A stretch of 64,000 bases of DNA from JAGOCV01 sp049445855 (GCF_049445855.1 NZ_JBMSDV010000002.1:62001-126000); one strand, 5' to 3'. Numbered from the stretch's first letter, positions 8,132 through 16,380 are shown. Notes: a model not told the origin generated them from the letters alone. Program-made: numbers and translations.

Positions 8132-9124
8132 CCGGTTGCAGCGGTCGTAGCGGCCTGAACTTGCCCGCGCCGATCTTGGCGCTGCTGCGCCAGAGGTAAT
8201 CGCCGGTCAGGTTGATGTGCTCCCAGCCCAGCGGCGACAGGTACTGCAACAGGGCGTCATCGACAGTCTGGCCGTGACCGCGTAAGGCGTTTGAGGCCCG
8301 TTCCAGATAGACCGTGTTCCACAACACTATGGCCGCCGTCACCAGGTTGAGGCCGCTGGCCCGGTAGCGCTGCTGCTCGAAACTGCGGTCGCGGATTTCG
8401 CCCAGCCGGTTGAAGAACACGGCGCGGGCTAGCGCGTTGCGGGCTTCGCCCTTGTTCAGTCCGGCATGCACGCGGCGGCGCAGCTCGACGCTTTGCAGCC
8501 AGTCCAGGATGAACAGCGTTCGCTCGATGCGGCCCAGCTCGCGCAGCGCCACGGCCAGGCCGTTCTGGCGCGGGTAGCTGCCGAGTTTCCTGAGCATCAG
8601 CGAGGCCGTCACCGTGCCCTGCTTGATCGAGGTGGCCAGCCGCACCTTGGCGTTGATCGCCTTGCCGGACGCCTGGAACTGCTGCTGATGCTTGTGCTTG
8701 GCAGCGTTGAACAGCTTGCCCAGGATGCGGTCGTGCAGGTCGATGATTTCGTCGGTGACGGTGGCCATGCCCTCGATGGCGAGCGCACCAGGGTCGCGTA
8801 GCGGCGCTGTGCCTCGAACTTGGCCAGATCGGCGGGCGTCATCTGGCCGCCTTCGCGGGCGATCTTGAGCAGGCGGTTCTGGTGCACCGACCGCTCGATG
8901 CCGGAAGGCAGGTCGAGCGCCTGCCAGGCTTTGAGGCGCTCGATGTGTTCGAGTATGTGGCGCGAGTTCGGCTTGACGGGCGACTGGCGCAGCCAGGCCA
9001 GCCAGGTCGTCTTGCCGTTGTCGTGGCGCTTGAGCAGATCGTCGAGGCGGTGCCGGTGGGTGGCCGACAGGGGATCGGACAAGGCCGCGTAGATGCGGCG
9101 GTTGGCGCGGCTGTAGGCGTTCAT
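8127..9124 (-). pseudogene. tnpA: Decayed Tn3-family transposase remnant
   Basis: Three lesions relative to a full Tn501/Tn21 TnpA (about 988 residues). (1) The N-terminal roughly 160 residues are gone; coding starts at a SRANRRIYAAL segment next to merA. (2) A 1-bp loss near 8790 shifts frame after RRYATLV. (3) A large internal deletion near 8640 joins GKAINAKV directly to RLATSIKQG, removing about 480 residues that include most of the DDE catalytic core. The C-terminal segment to LRPLQPA at the inverted repeat is intact. The product cannot be an active transposase. Confidence 0.88.
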
Positions 9125-9142
9125 CGAACACCTCCCTTTTCC

Positions 9143-10831
9143 TCATCCGGCGCAACAGGACAGTTGCTTCACGTCCTTGTTGAAGGTCTGCGCCGCGAGC
9201 TTCAGTCCCTCGACCATGGTCAGGTAGGGGAACAACTGGTCGGCCAGCTCCTGCACGGTCATCCGGTGGCGGATCGCCAGCGCGGCCGTCTGGATCAGTT
9301 CGCCCGCTTCCGGCGCGACCGCCTGTACGCCGATCAGCCGCCCTGAGCCAGCTTCCGCCACCAGCTTGATGAAGCCGCGCGTGTCGAAGTTGGCGAGCGC
9401 CCTCGGCACGTTGTCGAGCGTCAGCAGCCGGCTGTCGGTCTCGATGCCGTCGTGGTGCGCTTCCGCCTCGCTGTAGCCCACGGTCGCCACCTGCGGATCG
9501 GTGAACACCACCGCCGGCATCGCCGTCAGGTCCAGCGCCGCGTCGCCGCCGGTCATGTTGATCGCGGCGCGCGTGCCGGCCGCCGCCGCCACATAGACGA
9601 ACTGCGGCTGGTCGGTGCAGTCGCCGGCAGCAAAGATGTGCGGTGCGCTCGTGCGCATGGCGCGGTCGATGACGATGGCTCCCTGCGCATTGACTTCGAC
9701 GCCTGCCGCTTCAAGGTTCAGGCTGCGCGTGTTCGGCGCGCGACCGGTGGCGACCAGCAGCTTGTCGGCGCGCACTTCCCCCTGCCCGGTGGCGAGCACG
9801 AATTCCCCGCCCGCATAGGCAACGTGGCTCGCCTGGGTGTGGTCCAGCACCTCGATGCCCTCGGCGCGGAAGGCGTCTGTTACGGCTTCCCCGATGGCCG
9901 GGTCTTCTCGGAAGAACAGCGTGCTGCGCGCCAGGATCGTGACCTGGCTGCCCAGCCGGGCGAAGGCTTGCGCCAACTCGACCGCCACCACGGAGGAACC
10001 AATCACGGCCAGCCGCTCGGGGAGCGAGCTGCTTTCTAGCGCCTCGGTGGAGGTCCAGTGGGGTGTGTCCGCAAGGCCCGGGATTGGCGGAAGCGCCGGG
10101 CTCGCGCCGGTGGCAATCAGGCAGCGGTCGAAGTTCACCTCGTGCGTGCCGCCGTCAGCGGTCGCCACGGTCAGCGTGCGCGTGTCCCTGAACCGGGCCT
10201 CGCCGCGCAGCACGGTGATGGCCGGAGTGCTTGCCAGGATGCCTTCGTACTTGGCATGGCGCAGCTCCTCGACGCGGCCTTGTTGCTGGGCCAGCAGCCG
10301 CTCGCGCAGTACAGCGGGCGCTGCGGCCGGCAGGCCAGCATCGAACGGGCTTTCGCGGCGCAGGTGGACGATGTGCGCGGCGCGGATCATGATCTTGGAC
10401 GGCACGCAGCCGACATTGACGCAGGTGCCGCCGATGGTGCCGCGCTCGATCAGCGTGACGCGGGCGCCTTGCTCCACGGCCTTCAAGGCAGCCGCCATCG
10501 CCGCGCCGCCGCTGCCTATCACAGCCACGTGCAGCGCTTGTTCACCGCCAACATGCTTCGTTTCGCCACCGAGCCAGCCCAGCGCCTTGTCTAGCAGGCC
10601 GGCAGGCTTGTTCGGCGTGTCGGTAAGCCGTGCGCGATAGCCGAGCGTGGCCACTGCGGCAACCAGCGGGGCCACGCTCACGCCTGCATCCGCCTCGATT
10701 TCGGCCTGCCGCTGCGGATAGGACACCGAGGCCGCGCGCACGCCGGGCACGTTCGTCAAAGCCTGCTGGACGTGCTCGGCGCACGACGTGCAGGTCATGC
10801 CTTCGATGTGGAGGGTGATCGCCTCGGCCAT
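9143..10831 (-). CDS. merA: Mercuric reductase
   Basis: A 562-residue cytoplasmic flavoprotein that reduces Hg(II) to volatile Hg(0) with NADPH. The N-terminal heavy-metal domain holds GMTCTSC (residues 11-17). A FAD-binding GSGGAA follows, then the redox-active GGTCVNVGCVPSK, an NAD-binding GSSVVAVE, and the C-terminal CC pair of the active site (LSCCAG end). Length and order are those of Tn21/Tn501 MerA. The gene follows merP by 10 bp. The 3' side abuts truncated tnpA, so merD and merE were lost. Confidence 0.97.
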   Translation of the reverse strand: MAEAITLHIEGMTCTSCAEHVQQALTNVPGVRAASVSYPQRQAEIEADAGVSVAPLVAAVATLGYRARLTDTPNKPAGLLDKALGWLGGETKHVGGEQALHVAVIGSGGAAMAAALKAVEQGARVTLIERGTIGGTCVNVGCVPSKIMIRAAHIVHLRRESPFDAGLPAAAPAVLRERLLAQQQGRVEELRHAKYEGILASTPAITVLRGEARFRDTRTLTVATADGGTHEVNFDRCLIATGASPALPPIPGLADTPHWTSTEALESSSLPERLAVIGSSVVAVELAQAFARLGSQVTILARSTLFFREDPAIGEAVTDAFRAEGIEVLDHTQASHVAYAGGEFVLATGQGEVRADKLLVATGRAPNTRSLNLEAAGVEVNAQGAIVIDRAMRTSAPHIFAAGDCTDQPQFVYVAAAAGTRAAINMTGGDAALDLTAMPAVVFTDPQVATVGYSEAEAHHDGIETDSRLLTLDNVPRALANFDTRGFIKLVAEAGSGRLIGVQAVAPEAGELIQTAALAIRHRMTVQELADQLFPYLTMVEGLKLAAQTFNKDVKQLSCCAG

Positions 10832-10841
10832 GATTACGCCC

Positions 10842-11129
10842 TCACTGCTTGACGCTGGACGGGTAACCCGCGTTTGCGGTGGCCTTGGTCAAGGCGTCGG
10901 CATTGGTCTTGGCCTCGTCGAAGGTGACGACGGCCTCCCGCTTCTCGAAGCTGACTTCGGCCTTCTCGACGCCGGCGACCTTGGACAGAGCCGTCTTGAC
11001 CGTGATCGGGCACGCGGCGCAGGTCATGCCGGGCACCGACAGGGTGACGGTCTTGGTGGCAGCCCAGGCGGGCGCGCTTAGAGCGGCGGCCAGGGCGATG
11101 AGGGTGGTGAGGGTGGTGAGTTTCTTCAT
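10842..11129 (-). CDS. merP: Periplasmic mercury-binding protein
   Basis: A 95-residue protein; ATG at 11129. A signal peptide (MKKL..., cleavage after PAWA) is followed by one HMA domain with the metal site GMTCAAC. It captures Hg(II) in the periplasm and hands it to MerT. It sits 12 bp downstream of merT. Confidence 0.96.
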   Translation of the reverse strand: MKKLTTLTTLIALAAALSAPAWAATKTVTLSVPGMTCAACPITVKTALSKVAGVEKAEVSFEKREAVVTFDEAKTNADALTKATANAGYPSSVKQ

Positions 11130-11141
11130 GGTGATCTCCTT

Positions 11142-11492
11142 TCAGTAGAACAGCGGCAGGACGTAGGGAAACGCGAGGGCAACCAGAACCAGGGCGGCCA
11201 CGATCCAGAAGATCACCTTGTAGGCAGTCCGCACTTGGGGCACGGCGCAAACGTCGCCGGGCTTGCAGGCATGGGCTGGTCGGAAGATGCTGCGCCAGGC
11301 GAAGAACAGCGCGATGAGCGCTGCGCCGATGAAGATCGGCCGATACGGCTCCAGCACGGTCAGGTTGCCGATCCACGCGCCAGAGAAGCCGAGCGCGACC
11401 AGGACAAGGGGGCCGAGGCAGCAGGCCGAGGCGAGGACGGCCGCGACGCCGCCGGTCGCCAGTGCGCCGCGGCCGTTCTTGGGTTCCGACAT
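11142..11492 (-). CDS. merT: Inner-membrane mercury transporter
   Basis: A 116-residue protein, the standard MerT length, starting at the ATG at 11492 with AAGGAGA upstream. Three transmembrane helices are visible. The first carries the vicinal pair ASACCLGP and the loop after the second carries HACKPGDVC, the two known Hg-binding cysteine pairs. First gene of the mer structural operon. Confidence 0.96.
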   Translation of the reverse strand: MSEPKNGRGALATGGVAAVLASACCLGPLVLVALGFSGAWIGNLTVLEPYRPIFIGAALIALFFAWRSIFRPAHACKPGDVCAVPQVRTAYKVIFWIVAALVLVALAFPYVLPLFY

Positions 11493-11527
11493 AAGGTTCT
11501 CCTTCCGGGACTTCGCTTGATGCTGTA

Positions 11528-11558
11528 ACGTTACTTCCGTAGTCAACTACGGAGTCAA
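11528..11558 (-). promoter_or_regulatory. mer promoter/operator
   Basis: On the minus strand -35 TTGACT and -10 TAACGT are separated by 19 bp, the over-long spacing typical of MerR-controlled promoters. Between them lies the dyad CCGTAGT-CA-ACTACGG (11537-11552). MerR bound here represses without Hg and untwists the DNA to activate with Hg. The divergent merR start is 6 bp away. Confidence 0.9.
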
Positions 11559-11563
11559 GCGCC

Positions 11564-11971
11564 ATGGAGAACGCTCAAGAGAATCTGACCATCGGGGCCT
11601 TCGCCAAGGCAGCCCGGGTCAACGTGGAGACGATCCGCTTCTATCAGCTCAAGGGCTTGCTACCCCAGCCGGAGCGGCCCTACGGTCGCATCCGCCGCTA
11701 CGGGCAGGCGGACGTGGCGCGGGTGAAGTTCGTGAAGTCAGCCCAGCGCCTGGGATTCAGCCTGGATGAAGTCGGCCAGCTCCTGAAACTGGAGGACGGC
11801 ACCCATTGCAGCGAGGCGGCCGAACTGGCTGCTCACCGGCTGGCCGATGTGCGCGCACGCATGGCGGACCTCACGCGGATGGAAGAGGCCCTGTCGACGC
11901 TAGTGAGAGAGTGCAACGCGCACCATGGCAATGTTTCCTGCCCGTTGATCGCAGCTTTGCATTGCTGCTAA
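11564..11971 (+). CDS. merR: Mercury-responsive transcription regulator
   Basis: A 135-residue MerR protein: an N-terminal winged helix (LTIGAFAKAARVNVETIRFY), a dimerisation helix, and the three Hg-binding cysteines in GTHC, REC and NVSC (residues about 82, 117, 126). The C-terminus ends ALHCC, shorter than the roughly 144 residues of Tn501 MerR and with two extra cysteines. All essential ligands are present. It is divergent from merTPA over a shared operator. Confidence 0.95.
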   Translation: MENAQENLTIGAFAKAARVNVETIRFYQLKGLLPQPERPYGRIRRYGQADVARVKFVKSAQRLGFSLDEVGQLLKLEDGTHCSEAAELAAHRLADVRARMADLTRMEEALSTLVRECNAHHGNVSCPLIAALHCC

Positions 11972-11987
11972 AGGGCCCACTTCGGCT

Positions 11988-12026
11988 CTTAGCGTACGAT
12001 TTTTTTCCGTTTTCTGAGACGACCCC
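11988..12026. repeat. Right inverted repeat of the mer transposon
   Basis: 39 bp ending GACGACCCC on the plus strand; near-perfect inverted copy of 8094-8131. It is located 16 bp after the merR stop. Confidence 0.9.
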
Positions 12027-12031
12027 TGATT
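12027..12031. repeat. 5-bp target duplication, right copy
   Basis: TGATT, identical to 8089-8093. Confidence 0.9.
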
Positions 12032-12232
12032 GGCGATGGCTTCGGTCAGCACGGGGCGCAGGTCAGCGCCTTTGAATCGCAGTGACATGGATGAAATCTC
12101 CTGTGTGGAAGAATGAGAAAGGCCTCCATCCGATGGGATGAAGGGCCTGTAGTGCACGCGGCCGGAACGGCTGGAACGCCGTGGCGGATGCCTCGGGTCA
12201 GCCGCAGGACCGCCCGGTTTCGCTGCGGGGCG

Positions 12233-13057
12233 TCATGCCGGGACGGCCTGGCGCTTGCGGGCCGCTTTCGCGTCGAGGATGCTCACGTCGATCTGGCGCC
12301 AGCGCCCGTCGTCGATGAGCCTCTCCAGCACTTCGCCGAGCATGTCGAAATACACCTCGTCGTGCCGATCGACCAGTTCGACCGATTCACCGTTCTGACG
12401 GTGCAGTTCCACCACGTAGGTGTCTCCGCCGCGGTCGTAGAGGATCGTCACCCGGCCCTCGAACTTCGCGGTCGAGACCGTGAAGCTGATCGCCGGCGGG
12501 GTCTCGATGATCTTGGAGGGCGTGGGATCGACCCAGGTGAAGTCGCGGGCACCGGCATCCACCAGCATGTGGGTGATGCGCCGGAAGCGATCGGGGGCCG
12601 GCATCTCCTCCAACTGCTCGATGAGCTGGCCCAACTCCATGCACTGCGGCGTGGGAATGGGCAGCTTGGCCGGCGCCGAGCCGAGGATGTGCCTCGTGAT
12701 GGTGTACGGCGTGCCGTCCGAAGTCTCCTCGGTGATGACCTCCGGCGTGTCCGCGCGCAGTCCGTCGAAGCGACGACGGGCATAGGGTTGGACATGCACC
12801 TTGGCGCCTTCGGCAGGAACCGTGGTCACCAGGCTGGGATCGAGCACCGCGAACTCGGAAGGCTTGAGCTTGACGACGATGGCATCGTCGGTCGCGGCGA
12901 CCACCTTGCCGTCGAAGGGTTGGGGGTCGATGGCGAAGCCCAGCGTTGAGGACAGCGGCTGATCATCGAACACGCGGTACTTGAACGACCGCACGTTGCG
13001 GGGCACATGGCCTGCGACCAGCGAAGGCATCATGGATTTGATGAGGGAACGATCCAT
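12233..13057 (-). CDS. Conserved ICE protein of unknown function
   Basis: A 274-residue protein; ATG at 13057 with CAAGGAG upstream. The N-terminal half is beta-rich (LSSTLGFAIDPQPFDGKVVA...VVKLKPSEFAVLD), and the C-terminal half contains WVDPTPSKIIETPPAISF and a final basic KAARKRQ. There is no signal peptide and no catalytic motif I can name. It is preceded by a leader hairpin (13094-13119) and two-hairpin motif copy B. Confidence 0.68.
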   Translation of the reverse strand: MDRSLIKSMMPSLVAGHVPRNVRSFKYRVFDDQPLSSTLGFAIDPQPFDGKVVAATDDAIVVKLKPSEFAVLDPSLVTTVPAEGAKVHVQPYARRRFDGLRADTPEVITEETSDGTPYTITRHILGSAPAKLPIPTPQCMELGQLIEQLEEMPAPDRFRRITHMLVDAGARDFTWVDPTPSKIIETPPAISFTVSTAKFEGRVTILYDRGGDTYVVELHRQNGESVELVDRHDEVYFDMLGEVLERLIDDGRWRQIDVSILDAKAARKRQAVPA

Positions 13058-13093
13058 GGGGAAACTCCTTGAGGAAAAACAAGGGATTCCCCG

Positions 13094-13119
13094 CCCGCAA
13101 GGGAGAGGTCCCTTGTGGG
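13094..13119 (-). promoter_or_regulatory. Leader hairpin
   Basis: CAAGGG/CCCTTG inner arms and CCC/GGG outer arms around a 6-nt loop, 37 bp upstream of the ATG at 13057. Confidence 0.5.
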
Positions 13120-13179
13120 TGGCGTGGATGGACGCGGTAGGTCCGTAGGAAGAAACGACCAGCACGGTTTCCCGCGCTT

Positions 13180-13235
13180 GCAGCCTCGAAGGTCTCGACT
13201 GCCTGGGCATGTGCCGGCAACGCCGACGAACATGG
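13180..13235 (-). ncRNA. Two-hairpin intergenic motif, copy B
   Basis: GCAG...CTGC stem, GGGCATGT spacer, CGGC/GCCG stem, then CATGGGGCAAGCATGG, close to the CATGGGGCCAGCATGG that follows copy A. It lies in the 288-bp gap upstream of the gene at 12233-13057. Confidence 0.35.
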
Positions 13236-13312
13236 GGCAAGCATGGCCCTGGGGCGGTCTGCCTGCCCGCAGGAAACGGCACCGCACCACAACCGTTTTC
13301 CTGTGCTGCGGG

Positions 13313-13338
13313 CAAGAAAAAGCCCCTCGAAAGGGGCT
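13313..13338 (-). terminator. Rho-independent terminator
   Basis: On the minus strand AGCCCCT/AGGGGCT with a 4-nt loop is followed by TTTTTCTT. It lies just downstream of the gene ending at 13346. Confidence 0.75.
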
Positions 13339-13345
13339 GGAGGAA

Positions 13346-13624
13346 TCAGGCTTGGTACACGAAGTAGTGCTCGCGCTGACGCGGAAAGAACACGTGTTTC
13401 CACGTGTCGCCGCTTGTGTTGCCACCGTCGAAGACGACCATTTCGTAGTCGTCCACGTCGGTGTCCACCAGGTCGGCGCTGGCGATATGGCGCATGTGCA
13501 GCGTGCCGCTCATGCGCTCGAATACCAGGATCTGGCCGATGGCATCTTCCTGGCTCATGGCGTTGACGCAGGCTCCGAGTTGGTGCTCGAAGTCGGATGC
13601 GGGTGTGATGAGGTCGGGGAACAT
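13346..13624 (-). CDS. Small acidic ICE protein
   Basis: A 92-residue protein; ATG at 13624. It is rich in Asp with a DTDVDDYEMVVFDGGN segment, a C-terminal aromatic/basic patch (HVFFPRQREHYFVYQ), and no known motif. It has its own terminator immediately downstream and a very strong leader hairpin upstream (13647-13681). Confidence 0.65.
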   Translation of the reverse strand: MFPDLITPASDFEHQLGACVNAMSQEDAIGQILVFERMSGTLHMRHIASADLVDTDVDDYEMVVFDGGNTSGDTWKHVFFPRQREHYFVYQA

Positions 13625-13646
13625 GGGATCGCTCCTGTGAAAGTGC

Positions 13647-13681
13647 GCCGGCCCGGCTCTCTGGCGGGAGACCGGGCCGGC
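13647..13681 (-). promoter_or_regulatory. Strong leader hairpin
   Basis: Arms GCCGGCCCGG and CCGGGCCGGC pair over 10 bp, then continue through AGA/TCT. It is the most stable of the leader hairpins, 23 bp upstream of the ATG at 13624. Confidence 0.5.
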
Positions 13682-13721
13682 ATGCGGTGAGGACAAGGAA
13701 GGCCGGGGATGTGTGTGGCAG

Positions 13722-14459
13722 CTATTCGCCGGCCAGCGATAGGCCCGGCAACACGGGTGCGTCGGCATCGAGGATGAGGATGCGCACGTCGGCCTGGCCG
13801 GCCAGTTCAAGGATCTGTGCCAGCTCGTCCGGCATGCCCTTGCTGCGGTGCTCCTGCCGAAGCTGCTCGGCGGCGATCCCCTCGACGTCCTGCAGGTGCT
13901 GGTCCGTCCAGGGCGTGGAGATCAGCTTGACGCCGATCGCCGGGCTGTAGGGAATCCGGAACGCGATGAACAAAAAGGCCTCCGGCGTCGCGAGGTCAGC
14001 CAGGTTGGCCAGGTACTGGCCGGTTTCGCGGCTGATGTGCGCGCTGTTGATTTCCCAGCACCGGCTGTAGTAGCCGGTCTCGAAGCTCAACCGCTGCACG
14101 ACTTCCCGTGCGGCCTCGGCCGAATAGGTGTCGCCAATGTGGACGGGGCGGCCGTCGAAGTCGTCGCCGTGGATCGCGTACACCACGGCACCCACCATGC
14201 CTTCGCCGCTGCCCCCTTCAGCCGCGTCGCATTCGGCGATCAGTGCGGCGCCGACAGGTTCGGTGCCAGTCCTGACCACCGCGAAGTCGCTGGTGATGAT
14301 GCAAGGAGAAGAAACCAGCGCCGCGTCGCAGAGGTGCTGCTGGCTCGGGTGGATGTTTCGCCAGACATGCGGGCTTCCGTCCTCGTAGCTGATGGACAGC
14401 GTGCGGACGATTTTCAGATTCCAGTAGCCGCGTAGAAAGGGATTGGGATTCTGGGACAT
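13722..14459 (-). CDS. Conserved ICE protein of unknown function
   Basis: A 245-residue protein; ATG at 14459. No signal peptide is visible. It has an internal TGTEPVGAALIAECDAAEGG segment and a C-terminal half ending DVRILILDADAPVLPG, whose hydrophobic strand followed by Asp residues resembles a Rossmann-like or receiver strand, though too little to assign. Possibly DUF5983, which I could not confirm by eye. It sits in the ICE minus-strand array. Confidence 0.65.
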   Translation of the reverse strand: MSQNPNPFLRGYWNLKIVRTLSISYEDGSPHVWRNIHPSQQHLCDAALVSSPCIITSDFAVVRTGTEPVGAALIAECDAAEGGSGEGMVGAVVYAIHGDDFDGRPVHIGDTYSAEAAREVVQRLSFETGYYSRCWEINSAHISRETGQYLANLADLATPEAFLFIAFRIPYSPAIGVKLISTPWTDQHLQDVEGIAAEQLRQEHRSKGMPDELAQILELAGQADVRILILDADAPVLPGLSLAGE

Positions 14460-14498
14460 GGGATTTCTCCAACAGAATAATGATGGAGCAAATCCCCG

Positions 14499-14521
14499 CC
14501 ACCGGGAATTGACCCCGGTGG
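14499..14521 (-). promoter_or_regulatory. Leader hairpin
   Basis: Perfect 8-bp arms CCACCGGG/CCCGGTGG around a 7-nt loop, 40 bp upstream of the ATG at 14459. Confidence 0.5.
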
Positions 14522-14542
14522 GTGGAAAGAAAGGAAACAGCG

Positions 14543-15229
14543 TCAGGTGACGCTGATCGTTGGCGTTTGGGCCAATCGCTCGGCGACGCGCCGGCGCAAA
14601 TTCATGCGGAATGGCTCGTCGCTGACGCCCGCCAGCAGATTGATGGTCTCCAGCGCGATCAGGGCCGAAGCCTCTTCGATGTCGGCGGCCACAATGGTCT
14701 TGCGCAATTGGTCGCCGAGCTGGAGGGCCTGGGAGGAGGAGCTGATGAAGCGGACCTCGCGGCTCAGGTAGCAGCCGTTGCCGCCGAACTCGAACAGCCG
14801 CGGCTTGCTGCAGTACCAGCAGCCCTCGAACTGGATGGCGGTCAGGTGGTGCCCGTCATCGAACCGGGTGGCGATCAGAAACAATGCGTCGAGATCGGCG
14901 GTGTCCTCGAACGAATGACGGTCGATCAAGTTCCCCAGCTCTTCGTCCTCATCGGCACGGAAGTGCACGGCGAGCAGTTCGAGCAGCGGCGGGATCGACA
15001 GCCCTTCGTCGTCCGGCATCGGAATACCGAGTTGCGTGGCCAGGTCTTCCAGGCCATCGAGCACGTCCGGCCATTGCGGATTGGTGGTCTCGGCGATCTG
15101 GGCGATGTAGGCCTGCCCGTTGCCGGGGTGGCTCTCGTCCAGCGCGAAGGCGCCGAACAGCGCCTGGATGACGGGCGTCACACGGTCGAGCACGAGAACG
15201 CCGGTGGCTTCGTAGTAGTTGTTGGCCAT
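14543..15229 (-). CDS. Conserved ICE protein of unknown function
   Basis: A 228-residue acidic protein; ATG at 15229 preceded by AAAGGAG. It begins MANNYYEATGVLVLDRVTPV and has a CWYCSK pair near residue 150, which with a further Cys could bind metal. Otherwise it is largely helical with a basic C-terminus. No family is recognised. Confidence 0.65.
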   Translation of the reverse strand: MANNYYEATGVLVLDRVTPVIQALFGAFALDESHPGNGQAYIAQIAETTNPQWPDVLDGLEDLATQLGIPMPDDEGLSIPPLLELLAVHFRADEDEELGNLIDRHSFEDTADLDALFLIATRFDDGHHLTAIQFEGCWYCSKPRLFEFGGNGCYLSREVRFISSSSQALQLGDQLRKTIVAADIEEASALIALETINLLAGVSDEPFRMNLRRRVAERLAQTPTISVT

Positions 15230-15411
15230 GAAGGCTCCTTTCGATGAATGAACGGAGCCAGCCCTTGCGGACGATGGCATCCGCAGGGGAAACCGCCTGA
15301 TGCCGGATGGCGCTGGGCGGGGAGAAAACGCGAGGGACATGGCCTCGAACGAGGCGCATGTCCCTCATGGGGTCCCGTGAACGCAGTGATGAAGGTGTGC
15401 CAGGGACCGGC

Positions 15412-15804
15412 TCACCAACCGCTGTAGTTCAGCAGCAGGTCGGCGATCACCTGGCGACGTGGCAGATCGAGGCCGTCGAAGTCCGACAACCCGTTGAAGT
15501 GGCAGCGCTTGAGCATGGCACCGCCCTCGCGCGCGTTGTAGAAGCTGACCATCGCGGACAGGAACATGCGTTCCCCGCTGCTCAGGACGCCGAGGGCGTC
15601 GTTGAGCCTCAGCATGTCGGGACGCAGATCCCACTTGCTCTTGGCCTGGTTCAGACCTTCACGGGTGCCATCGCCAAACCATTGCGGGCCGGCGATTTCG
15701 ACACCACGCTTCCAGGCCTCAAAAAAGGCTTGGGGCGCAGCGCTGAAATGCCGTTCTTCCCGAACGATCTGATCGACGACTTCCTGCGGCAGTAGCTGGT
15801 TCAT
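15412..15804 (-). CDS. Conserved ICE protein of unknown function
   Basis: A 130-residue, mainly helical protein starting at the ATG at 15804. No known motif; contains several Trp and Phe residues. Only 21 bp separate it from the next gene, at 15826-16047, so the two are likely cotranscribed. The upstream gap 15230-15411 holds a weak hairpin (GGCATC/GATGCC). Confidence 0.65.
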   Translation of the reverse strand: MNQLLPQEVVDQIVREERHFSAAPQAFFEAWKRGVEIAGPQWFGDGTREGLNQAKSKWDLRPDMLRLNDALGVLSSGERMFLSAMVSFYNAREGGAMLKRCHFNGLSDFDGLDLPRRQVIADLLLNYSGW

Positions 15805-15825
15805 GACGTGATTCCTCCAGTTGGA

Positions 15826-16047
15826 TCAGGGAATGGCGAGCTGGGACCAGCCGCCTCTTTCGAGGGCACGTTGAGCCGCAGCATGGCTGCGGAAGTACTC
15901 ACGAGATTCCCGCGAAACGGGACCTTCGGTATCGCGCGTGCCGATGTAGTGGCCGGCGGCGCTGTGCAGGACTTCGAGCGGCAGGAACTTGCCGCAGTAG
16001 GTCAAGGCCAATTGACCGAATCGGCCGAAAGAGGCTTGCTGGGACAT
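15826..16047 (-). CDS. Very small ICE protein
   Basis: A 73-residue protein; ATG at 16047 with CAAGGAG upstream. The sequence is mixed basic/aromatic with SRESREYFRSHAAAQRALE as a probable helix. No homologue is recognised. It is followed within 21 bp by the 130-residue gene. Confidence 0.6.
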   Translation of the reverse strand: MSQQASFGRFGQLALTYCGKFLPLEVLHSAAGHYIGTRDTEGPVSRESREYFRSHAAAQRALERGGWSQLAIP

Positions 16048-16196
16048 GGATGGGCTCCTTGGAAAAGCGGGGCCCTGTCCCTCACGGGATGGCAGCTCCC
16101 GCACGCGGTTGAAAAAAAAGCATCAGCGTCTTGGGAACGCGCGTCCGCGCAATGGATGCGATGCGGACTGGTGGGTTGCGCGGAGAGAACCCCGCG

Positions 16197-16246
16197 GCAG
16201 CCTGAAACCCTGGCTGCTGGCATGTGCTGACGAATCAGCGGACATG
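16197..16246 (-). ncRNA. Two-hairpin intergenic motif, copy C
   Basis: GCAGCC/GGCTGC stem, CTGGCATGT spacer, GCTGA/TCAGC stem, then ACATG. It lies in the 333-bp gap 16048-16380 with no gene, about 150 bp upstream of the start at 16047. Confidence 0.4.
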
Positions 16247-16329
16247 CGGACAGCTTCGTGAGGGTGCCGCGCCACGTCAGTTGGAAATCGGCATCTGGTC
16301 CAGCCCCGATTGATGTGCGCAGGACAAAG

Positions 16330-16354
16330 AAAAGCCCCGCAACGAGTGCGGGGC
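16330..16354 (-). terminator. Rho-independent terminator
   Basis: Minus strand: GCCCCGCA/TGCGGGGC with a 5-nt loop followed by TTTTCTTT, 27 bp after the stop at 16381. Confidence 0.75.
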
Positions 16355-16380
16355 GGTCATGACGGTGCGGTGAGGCTGGA

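Larger units (their letters stand above)
8094..12026. mobile_element. Defective Tn3/Tn21-type mercury resistance transposon
   Basis: The 3933-bp element is bounded by 38/39-bp inverted repeats starting GGGG and ending ACGCTAAG, and flanked by a perfect 5-bp duplication. It contains merR, the divergent merT-merP-merA, and a tnpA reduced to fragments. tnpR, res, merC, merD and merE are missing. It cannot move alone but could be mobilised by a related transposase in trans because both ends are intact. Confidence 0.93.
7797..12088 (-). pseudogene. DUF3085 gene split by the mercury transposon
   Basis: The first 21 codons (start ATG 12088 with CAGGAGA upstream, ending EAIANQ) lie right of the transposon. 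The rest lies left of it (about 8093 to 7797). Removing 8094-12026 and one copy of the 5-bp duplication TGATT joins them in frame as EAIANQ-CRIVLVKDQGVYFL, a normal DUF3085 sequence of about 112 residues. The insertion is therefore clean and the host gene has not decayed since. Right of the start, at about 12120-12150, a hairpin with arms AGGCC and GGCCT forms its leader. Confidence 0.85.

Noticed and set aside
235..14521. Regularly spaced hairpins as a possible CRISPR array
   Set aside because: Spacing is gene-sized, stems differ in sequence, and there is no cas gene. They are leader elements, not repeats with spacers.
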